From Nonomuraea sp. NEAU-A123 (GTDB lineage: Bacteria; Actinomycetota; Actinomycetes; Streptosporangiales; Streptosporangiaceae): a stretch of 64,000 bases of DNA. The stretch lies in assembly GCF_018603905.1 (NCBI RefSeq), contig NZ_JAHFZZ010000035.1, forward strand, positions 1 through 64,000, in the 5' to 3' direction. The position numbers were made by a program, and so were the translations under genes. Below are positions 1 to 10,300 of the stretch, piece after piece. Below the pieces are notes generated by a model. The model searched no databases. It saw nothing but the letters and a program-made list of their open reading frames with translations, and was not told the DNA's origin. The first letter of the stretch is position 1, and every line of letters begins with the position of its first letter.

Positions 1-1387
1 ATGGTGTGGAACTTTCTTACGCTGAGTTGGACATCCGTGCGAGTCGGCTGGCGGGGGTGTTGGCCGGTCGGGGTGTGGGGGCTGAGTCGGTGGTGGGGAT
101 CTGTCTGGAGCGTGGCATCGATTTGGTGGTGTCGGTGCTGGCGGTGCTCAAGGCGGGTGGCGCCTATTTGCCGATTGATGCGCGTTATCCGGTGGATCGG
201 ATCGCGTTCATGCTGACCGATACCGACGCGGTGACTGTGCTGACTTCCGGGGAGTTGGTGGATCGGCTTCCGCAGGGCGTGGGGGTGGTGCTGGTGGAGG
301 ATCCTGGGCCGGTTGGTGGGCCGGTGGAGGGGTGTGTGTTGCCGGGTCATGCGGCTTATGTCATTTACACGTCAGGCTCGACTGGTCGGCCGAAGGGTGT
401 GGTGGTCGAGCAGCGGTCGGTGGTGGCGTTCCTGCAGTGGGCGGTGCGGGAGTTCGGTGGGGCTGATTTCGCCCGCGTGTTGTTCTCGACGTCGTTGACG
501 TTTGATGTGTCGGTGTTCGAGTTGTTCGGTCCGTTGGTGTCGGGTGGTTGTGTGGAGGTTGTGCCGGATGTGCTGGCGGTCGTGGATGGGAACTGTGACC
601 TGGGCAGGGTGAGTTTGGTCAGTGGCGTGCCGTCGGCGTTGGCGCAGGTGGTTGGCTCTGATGTGCTGGGGGTGTGGCCGCGTACTGTGGTGCTGGCTGG
701 TGAGGCGTTGTCGGCGGACGCGGTGGCGGGTTTGCGGGCGGCGGTGCCGGGGGCGCGGGTGGCTAACATTTACGGGCCTACTGAGGCGACCGTTTATGCC
801 ACGGCTTGGTATGCCGATGGCGATGTTGGCGGTGTTGTCCCGATTGGTCGGCCTGTGGACAACACTCGGGTGTATGTGCTGGATGGTGCGATGAATCCGG
901 TGCCGGTGGGGGTGGCCGGAGAGCTGTATCTGGCCGGTGGTGGGTTGGCGCGTGGCTATCTCAATAGGCCGGCTTTGACAGGTGAACGTTTCGTTGCTGA
1001 TCCGTTCTCTGCGGCTGGGGGGCGGTTGTATCGCACTGGGGATGTGGTGCGCTGGAACGGCGAGGGTCAGGTGGAGTATCTGGGCCGGGTGGATGAGCAG
1101 GTCAAGATCCGTGGGTTCCGGATCGAGCTGGGTGAGGTGCAGGCGGCGGTGGCCGCCGATCCGGGTGTGGCTCAGGCGGTGGTGGTGGCCCGGGAGGACA
1201 TGCCAGGTGACAAGCGTCTGGTTGCCTACGTTGTGCCCGCCGGAGATGGAACGGGTCTGGCCGAATCCGTGCGAGCGTTCGTCGCGGATCGGTTGCCGTC
1301 GTACATGGTGCCGGCCGCCACGGTCGTCCTGGACGCGCTGCCGTTGAACGCCAACGGCAAGCTCGACCGCAGAGCCCTGCCCGCCCC
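1..1387 (+). repeat. Near-identical A-domain repeat, copy 1 (reaches window edge)
   Basis: This stretch recurs 3198 bases downstream at 3199-4585. I see one internal mismatch (1353/4551, AAC to CAC, Asn to His) before the copies diverge at 1388/4586. It covers the A1 domain from motif A2/A3 through A10. Copy 1 runs to the window edge, so the repeat may be longer. Third-position G/T is much commoner here than in the flanking T and C domains. Confidence 0.95.
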
Positions 1388-4300
1388 GGAGTACACGGCG
1401 GGCACGGGCCGCGCACCGGCCAACGTCCGCGAAGAGATTCTCTGCGCGGCGTTCGCCGAGGTGCTCGGCCTGGACGGCGTCGGCGTGGACGACGACTTTT
1501 TCGCCCTGGGCGGCCACTCCCTGCTCGCGATCCGCCTGGTCGCCCTGGTACGGGCACGCGGCGTCTCGGTCTCCGTACGAGCCCTGTTCGAGGCGCCCAC
1601 CCCGGCCGGGCTGGCGAGGTCGATCGGCGAGACGCTCGCGGCGGTACCCGAGAACCTGATCCCGGCCGGCGCCACCGTCATCACGCCCGGCATGCTCCCC
1701 CTGGTCGATCTGACCCCGGACGAGATCGACCGCGTGACGGCCACCGTCGAGGGCGGCGCGCCCAATGTCGCCGACATCTACCCCCTCGCGCCCCTGCAGG
1801 AGGGTCTGCTGTTCCACCACCTGCTGGCGGACGGCGGCGAGGACGCGTACGTGATGCCGACGGTGCTGGAGTTCGACTCCCGCGACCGGCTGGACGCCTT
1901 CACGGACTCGCTGCAGCGGGTGGTCGATCGCCACGACGTCTACCGCACGTCGATCGTGTGGGAAGGACTGCGGGAGCCGGTCCAGGTGGTCTGGCGCCGC
2001 GCGGTCATGCCGGTCGAGGAGGTGGAGCTGGACCCGAGCGGCACCGACCCGGTCGCGGAGCTGGTGACACGCGGCGGCACGTCGATGGATCTCGGCCGGG
2101 CTCCACTGATCGGGATGCACACCGCCGCCCTCCCCGGCACCGGGAAGTGGCTGGCCCTGGTCAGGATCCACCACATGGTGCAGGACCACACGGCCCTGGA
2201 GGTCCTGCTCGACGAGGTACGGGCCTTCCTCACCGGCCAGGGCCGGCACCTGGCGGAGCCGCTGTCGTTCCGTGACTTCGTCGCCCAGGCCAGGAACGGT
2301 GCCCAAGGCATCGACCACGAACGCTACTTCGCCGACCTGCTCGGCGACGTCACCGAGCCGACCGCGCCCTTCGGCGTCGTGGACGCCCGCCGCGACGGCA
2401 TGGACACCGTACGGGCCCGCGTCGCCTTCGAACCCGAACTCCACGCCGGGCTGCTGGAGGTCGCCCGCCGGGTGGGCGCCAGCCCGGCGACGTTGCTGCA
2501 CGTGGCCTGGTCGCGCGTATTGGCGGCGGTATCGGCCGGTGACGACGTGGTCTTCGGTACGGTCCTGTTCGGGCGGATGAGCACGAGCGCCGGTTCCGAC
2601 CGCGTACCCGGCCCCTTCATCAACACGCTGCCGGTACGCGTGCGCACCGGCGAGCTCGGCGTACGGGACGCGGTGTCGGCGATGCGCGCCCAGTTGGGCG
2701 GGCTGCTGGAGCACGAACACGCCCCGCTCACCCTGGCCCAGCAGGCCAGCGGCGTGCCGGGTGACCTGCCGCTGTTCACCGCGCTGTTCAACTACCGCCA
2801 CAACACACCAGGCGAGGCCGGACCGGCCACCAACGAGGGACTGAACGGCATCAGGCGGGTCTACTTCACCGAGCGCACCAACTATCCGCTGCTCGTGTCG
2901 GTGGACGACGACGGCGACGGAATCTCGCTGGCGGTGGACGCGGTGGCGCCGATCGACCCCCGGAGCGTCGGCACCCTGCTCCGCACCACCACGCGAAACC
3001 TCGTTTCCGCGCTGGAATCGATCCTGGACGGTGGCCCCGACCTGCCACTGAGCACCGTGGAGGTGCTGGACCAGCCGGAACGGGACCGGCTGCTGCGCGA
3101 GTGGAACGACACGGCCGTCGAGGTGGCATCGGCCACGTTGGCCGGGCTCTTCGAGGCGCAGGTTGGCCGGACGCCGGATGCGGTGGCTGTGGCCGCGGAT
3201 GGTGTGGAACTTTCTTACGCTGAGTTGGACATCCGTGCGAGTCGGCTGGCGGGGGTGTTGGCCGGTCGGGGTGTGGGGGCTGAGTCGGTGGTGGGGATCT
3301 GTCTGGAGCGTGGCATCGATTTGGTGGTGTCGGTGCTGGCGGTGCTCAAGGCGGGTGGCGCCTATTTGCCGATTGATGCGCGTTATCCGGTGGATCGGAT
3401 CGCGTTCATGCTGACCGATACCGACGCGGTGACTGTGCTGACTTCCGGGGAGTTGGTGGATCGGCTTCCGCAGGGCGTGGGGGTGGTGCTGGTGGAGGAT
3501 CCTGGGCCGGTTGGTGGGCCGGTGGAGGGGTGTGTGTTGCCGGGTCATGCGGCTTATGTCATTTACACGTCAGGCTCGACTGGTCGGCCGAAGGGTGTGG
3601 TGGTCGAGCAGCGGTCGGTGGTGGCGTTCCTGCAGTGGGCGGTGCGGGAGTTCGGTGGGGCTGATTTCGCCCGCGTGTTGTTCTCGACGTCGTTGACGTT
3701 TGATGTGTCGGTGTTCGAGTTGTTCGGTCCGTTGGTGTCGGGTGGTTGTGTGGAGGTTGTGCCGGATGTGCTGGCGGTCGTGGATGGGAACTGTGACCTG
3801 GGCAGGGTGAGTTTGGTCAGTGGCGTGCCGTCGGCGTTGGCGCAGGTGGTTGGCTCTGATGTGCTGGGGGTGTGGCCGCGTACTGTGGTGCTGGCTGGTG
3901 AGGCGTTGTCGGCGGACGCGGTGGCGGGTTTGCGGGCGGCGGTGCCGGGGGCGCGGGTGGCTAACATTTACGGGCCTACTGAGGCGACCGTTTATGCCAC
4001 GGCTTGGTATGCCGATGGCGATGTTGGCGGTGTTGTCCCGATTGGTCGGCCTGTGGACAACACTCGGGTGTATGTGCTGGATGGTGCGATGAATCCGGTG
4101 CCGGTGGGGGTGGCCGGAGAGCTGTATCTGGCCGGTGGTGGGTTGGCGCGTGGCTATCTCAATAGGCCGGCTTTGACAGGTGAACGTTTCGTTGCTGATC
4201 CGTTCTCTGCGGCTGGGGGGCGGTTGTATCGCACTGGGGATGTGGTGCGCTGGAACGGCGAGGGTCAGGTGGAGTATCTGGGCCGGGTGGATGAGCAGGT

Positions 4301-7300
4301 CAAGATCCGTGGGTTCCGGATCGAGCTGGGTGAGGTGCAGGCGGCGGTGGCCGCCGATCCGGGTGTGGCTCAGGCGGTGGTGGTGGCCCGGGAGGACATG
4401 CCAGGTGACAAGCGTCTGGTTGCCTACGTTGTGCCCGCCGGAGATGGAACGGGTCTGGCCGAATCCGTGCGAGCGTTCGTCGCGGATCGGTTGCCGTCGT
4501 ACATGGTGCCGGCCGCCACGGTCGTCCTGGACGCGCTGCCGTTGAACGCCCACGGCAAGCTCGACCGCAGAGCCCTGCCCGCCCCCGACCACACCATCCA
4601 AGCGGGACGAGGCCCGGCCGACGTGCGGGAGGAGATTCTATGCGCCGTGTTCGCGCAGGTGCTCGGCTTGGAGAGCGTCGGCGTGGACGACGACTTCTTC
4701 GCGCTCGGCGGTCACTCCCTGCTCGCGGTCCGGCTCGCCAGCCGCGTCCGGTCGGTGCTCGGCGTCGAGATGCCGCTGCGGGCGTTGTTCGAGACGCCGA
4801 CGGTGGCGGGGCTCGCAGCCCGGCTGGGCGACGCGGACGTGGCACGGGTCGGATTGGCGGCGAGGGAACGGCCGGAGCTGGTTCCGTTGTCGTTCGCGCA
4901 GCAACGGTTATGGTTCATCGGCCAACTCGAAGGGCGCAGCGCGACCTACAACGTGCCGATCGTGTTGCGCCTGGCGGACGAGGTCGATCAGGAGGCGCTC
5001 GGCCTGGCCCTGCGGGACGTGATCGGGCGGCACGAGGTGCTGCGGACGGTCTTCCCGGTGGCGGACGGCGAGCCGTATCAGCACGTCGTGCCCCTGGACG
5101 AGCTGGACTGGAGCCTGACGGTCGCCGGCGTTCCTGACGTGGACGAGGCCGTCGCCGGCGCCACGGAGTACGCCTTCGACCTCACCACGGAGGTGCCGAT
5201 CCGGGCGTGGTTGTTCGATCAGCGGGTCCTGGTCGTGGTGATCCACCACATCGCCAGCGACGGCTGGTCGAGGGCGCCGCTGGCGCGTGACTTCTCGCTG
5301 GCGTATGCGGCCCGCCGCGAAGGGCGGGCCCCGGCGTGGGAGCCGATGCCGGTGCAGTACGCCGACTACGCCCTGTGGCAGCGCGACCTGCTCGGCGACG
5401 AAGCCGACCCGGACAGCCTGATCACGCGCCAGGTCGCGTACTGGCGGGAGGCCTTGGCGGGGGCGCCGGAGGAGCTGGCGTTGCCGTTTGACCGGCCGCG
5501 TCCGGTCGTGGCCTCTCACCGGGGTCACAGCGTGCCGCTGCTGGTCCCGGCTGAGGTGCATGTGCGGCTCGTGGAGGTGGCCAGGGCTGAGGGCGTGACG
5601 GTGTTCATGGTGTTGCAGGCCGCGCTGGCGGTGTTGTTGTCGCGGTTGGGCGCGGGTACGGACGTCCCGATCGGGTCGGCGAATGCGGGCCGTACGGACG
5701 TGGCGCTGGAGGACCTGGTCGGCTGCTTCGTCAATACGCTGGTCGTGCGGGCGGACCTGTCCGGCGACCCCGAGTTCCGTGAGGTGCTGCGCCGGGTACG
5801 CGAGCGCAGCCTGGCGGCGTTCGCTCACCAGGACGTGCCGTTCGAGCGGCTGGTGGAGGAGCTGGCGCCGTCGCGGTCGATGGCCCGGCACCCGCTGTTC
5901 CAGGTGGTGCTGACCAAGGGCGACACCATCGGCGCGGCACTGGACCTGCCCGTCGTCCGGCCGGGAGCCGCGTCGGCGGGCGAGCGGGCGGCCAAGTTCG
6001 ACCTTGACGTGATGGTCAGCGAGGTGTTCGACGGCGAGGGGGCGCCGGCCGGGGTGCGGGGTTCGGTGACGGTCGCCACCGATCTGTTCGACCCTGAGTG
6101 GGCTGAGCGCATCATGCGGTACTGGGTGCGGGTGCTGGACACGGTGAGCGTCGACCCGGCCGTCCGGTTGAGCGCGGTCGATCTGCTGGGTGCCGTGGAG
6201 CGGCGCCGGGTGGTGGAGGAGTGGAGCGGCATGGCGGCCGACGGGCTCGGCGTGCCGGTGGTGGAGTTGTTCGAGGGCCAGGTGGCGCGTCGGCCGGAGG
6301 CGGTGGCGCTTGTCGGTTCTGGGCTGGTCAGTTACGCCGAGTTGGATGGGCGGGCGAATCGGCTGGCTCACGTTTTGGTCGGTGAGGGGGTGGGTGGCGA
6401 GTCGGTGGTGGGGGTGTGTTTGGAGCGGGGGGTGGAGTTGATTGTGGCGGTGCTGGCGGTGTGGAAGGCGGGGGCGGCGTATGTGCCGATCGATCCGCGT
6501 CAGCCGGTGGAGCGGATCGCTTACATGCTGGGTGACAGCCGCGCGGTGTTGACGGTCACCAGCGCGGAGATCGCTGAGGAACTGCCGGCGGGTCGGGGTC
6601 GGATGCTGGTGCTGGATGACGCCTTCACCGCGATGCGGCTGTCGATGGTCTCGATGGCTCGGCCCGAGCGGCACGTAGTCGGCGATCAGGCCGCCTACGT
6701 CATTTACACCTCGGGTTCGACGGGGCGTCCGAAGGGTGTGGTGGTGACTCAGGCGGCGCTGGCCAATTATGTGGGCTCGGTTCCGGGGCGGCTGGGCTTG
6801 GACGGTGGCCGGTATGCGCTGGTGCAGGGTCAGGCTACGGACCTGGGCAACACGGTGGTGTTCGCCGCTCTCGCGCTTGGCGGTGAGTTGCACATCGTGG
6901 CCGAGGAGGCGGCCACCGACCCCGAAGCCTTGCGTGCCGTGCTGGAGGAGCGCCACATCGATTTCGTTAAGATGGTGCCCTCCCACCTGGCGGCAATGGG
7001 TTCGGGCCTGTTGCCTGCGCGGTCGCTGGTGCTGGGTGGTGAGGCGGCGGCTCCTGACTGGCTGGAGCAGGTGCTGAGTCAGGCCGGCGAGCGCGGTTGT
7101 GCGGTGTTCAATCACTATGGTCCGACCGAGACCACGATCGGCGTGGCCACCGCCCGGTTGCGCGGTGGGCTGACTCCGGTGGCCAACACCGGCCTGTTTG
7201 TGCTGGATGAGCATCTGGCCCCGGTGCCGCCGGGTGTGACTGGTGAGCTGTATGTGGCTGGTGCTCAGCTGGCGCGTGGTTATCTGGGTCGTCCTGGGTT

Positions 7301-10300
7301 GAGCGCTGAGCGGTTTGTGGCGTGCCCGTTCGTGCCCGGTGCGCGCATGTATCGCACTGGTGACCGGTTCCGCTGGAGCACTGATGGCGGGTTGGTGTTC
7401 GGCGGCCGGGTGGACGACCAGGTCAAGATCCGCGGCTTCCGTGTCGAACCGGGCGAGGTGGGCGCGGCACTGGCCGCCTGCCCGGGCGTGCACCAGGCGG
7501 TCGTCGTGGCCCGGGAGGAAGCATCCGGCGACGTCCGCCTCGTCGGCTACCTGGTCGCCGACGACCCCGAGGACGCCCGCGACCTGCCCGCCACGGCCCG
7601 CAAGTTCACCACCGACCGCCTCCCCGACCACATGGTCCCCTCGGCCTGGGTCGTGCTGGACGCGCTGCCGCTGACGAGTAACGGCAAGCTCGACCGCCAC
7701 GCACTGCCCGCCCCCGACTACGGCTCCGCCCAGAGCGCGGGCGGCCGGTCGGCGGCCACGGCACAGGAGGAGATCCTGTGCATGGCCTTCGCCGACGTGC
7801 TGGGCCTGGACAGCGTGGGCGTGGACGACGACTTCTTCGCGCTGGGCGGCCACTCCCTGCTCGCCGTCCGCCTGGTCAGCCGCATCCGCGCGCTGCTGGG
7901 GGTAGAGATCGAGATCCGCGCCCTGTTCGACACGCCCACGGTCGCCGGGCTGGCGGCCGGGCTGAACGGCGCCGCCCGGGCGCGCACGCCGCTGACCGCG
8001 GGCTTCCGCCCCGAGCGGATCCCGCTGTCGTACGGCCAGCGGCGCATGTGGATCATCGCCCAGCTCGAAGGCCCGAGCGCCACCTACAACATCCCCGTCG
8101 CGGTACGCCTGTCCGGCCGGATCGACGGCCCGGCCATGGCCGCCGCCTTCCGCGACGTGCTGGAGCGCCACGAGGTGCTCCGCACGGTGTTCCCGATCGC
8201 CGACGGAGAGCCGTACCAGCGGATCATCCCGCTCGGCGACCTCGACTGGGAGCTAACGACACGGCAGGTCGCACCGCAGGACCTGGCGGCGGCGGTGGAC
8301 GAGGCGCGGGCGCACACCTTCGACCTGTCCGCCGAGGCGCCGATCCGGGCCTGGCTGTTCAGCACCGGCCCCGAGGAGCACGTGCTCGTGGTCGTGGTGC
8401 ACCACATCGCCGGTGACGGCTGGTCGTGGGCGCCACTGGCGCGCGACGTCTCCGTCGCCTACGCCGCCCGCCGCGAGGGCCGGGCGCCGCGGTGGGAGCC
8501 GCTGCCCGTCCAGTACGCCGACTACGCGCTCTGGCAGCGCGAACTGCTCGGCGACGACCAGGATTCGGACAGCGTGATCTCCAGCCAGGTCGCCTACTGG
8601 CGTGAGACGCTCGCCGGCCTGCCCGAGGAGCTGGAGCTGCCGTTCGACCGGCCGCGCCAGGAGGTGGCCGGGCACCTGGGCAGGCGGGTGCCGCTGGAGA
8701 TCCCGGCCGACGTGCACGCCCGGCTGCGGGAGGTCGCCCGGTCCGAGGGCGTGACCATGTTCATGATGTTGCACGGCGCCCTGGCGGTCCTGCTGTCCCG
8801 GCTCGGAGGCGGTACCGACGTCCCCATCGGCTCGGCGCTGGCCGGGCGTACCGACGAGGCGCTCGACGGCCTGGTGGGCTACTTCGTCAACACCTTCGTC
8901 CTGCGTACCGACCTGTCCGGCGACCCCACCTTCCGCGAGGTGCTCGGGCGGGTCCGGGAGGCCGGGCTGGGTGCCTTCGCCCACCCGGACGTGCCGTTCG
9001 AACGCCTGGTCGAGGAGCTGTCGCCGGCCAGGTCGCTGGCCCGGCACCCGATGTTCCAGGTGATGTTGCTGCTGCAGAACACCGCGAACGCCACCCTCGA
9101 CCTGCCGGGCCTCGACGCGGGCCGACGGCCGGCCGCGCAAGAACCGGCATCCGAGGAACGGCCATCCGGCGAACCGGCACCCGAGGACGGGACAGCCGAG
9201 GATCTGGCCGTGGTGAAGTTCGACCTGGACGTGAGCGTCGGCGAGACGTTCGACGCCGAAGGCGCCGCCGCGGGCATGCGCGGCGCGGTCATCGGCGCGG
9301 CGGACCTGTTCGACCGCACGTCGGTCGAACGCCTCGCCGAACGCCTGGTACGGGTCCTCGCCACCCTGTCGGAAGACCCCGGCCGCTCGCTCAGCGCGGT
9401 GGACGTCCTCGGCACCGCCGAACGGCACCGCATGCTCACCGGCTGGAACGACACCACCGCCCCGATCCCCGCCACCACGGTCGTGGACCTGTTCGAGGCC
9501 CAGGTCGCCCGCACACCCGGCGCGACCGCCCTGACCACGGGCGAGGTGGAGCTCACCTACGATGAGCTGGACGCCCGCGCCAACCAGGTGGCCAGGCACC
9601 TGATCGGCCGCGGCGTGGGCCCGGAGTCCGTCGTGGCCGTCGTCTTCGAACGCGGCATCGACCTGGTGGTGTCGCTGCTCGGCGTGATCAAGGCGGGTGC
9701 CGCATACCTGCCGATCGACCCGGCCTATCCCGCCAGCCGCATCGCGTACGTGATCGCCGACTCCGGCGCGGCCTGCGTACTGACCGGCGAGGACATGCGC
9801 CCGCGCCTGCCCGAGTTCGAGATCGACGCTCGCGTCCCCGTCGTCATGGTCGATGCCCCGGAGGTGCGGGCGAAGCCCGGCACCAGGCCCGCCGTGGCGC
9901 TGCGGCCGCGGAACCCCATGTGGGTGATCTACACCTCGGGTTCCACCGGCCGCCCCAAGGGTGTGCTAGTCGAGCACCACGCCATCGTCAACTTCCTGCT
10001 GTCGATGCAGGACTCGTTCGCGCTGACCCCCGATGACCGCCTGCTCGCGGTCAGCACCCACGGCTGCGACATGGCCGGGTTCGAGTTCTACCTGCCGCTG
10101 GTGAACGGCGCCGGCGTCGTCCTGGCCACCCAGGACCAGGTACTCGACCCGTGGGCGCTGCGCGCGCTGATCCGCTCCACCGGCGCCACCATGGTCCACG
10201 CCACCCCGAGCCTCTGGCGCGGCCTGATCGCCGACGCCGGCGACCCGGTGGACTGGACGCGGATCCGCGCGATGATCGGCGCCGAGGCGCTGCCGCCCGA

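Noticed and set aside
6..8. GTG at 6 as start of the NRPS
   Set aside because: The codon is inside the A domain; copy 2 shows the same residues preceded by normal A-domain sequence.
1760..3060. Epimerase domain in module 1
   Set aside because: The domain is followed directly by an A domain rather than by a condensation domain, so a condensation subtype is the simpler reading.
372..3548. 1058-codon open frame on the minus strand within the NRPS
   Set aside because: It is the antisense shadow of high-GC coding DNA: His/Arg/Gln-rich, no motifs, and the plus strand is an unmistakable NRPS. The same holds for 4908-8171 and 9966-11894 on the minus strand.
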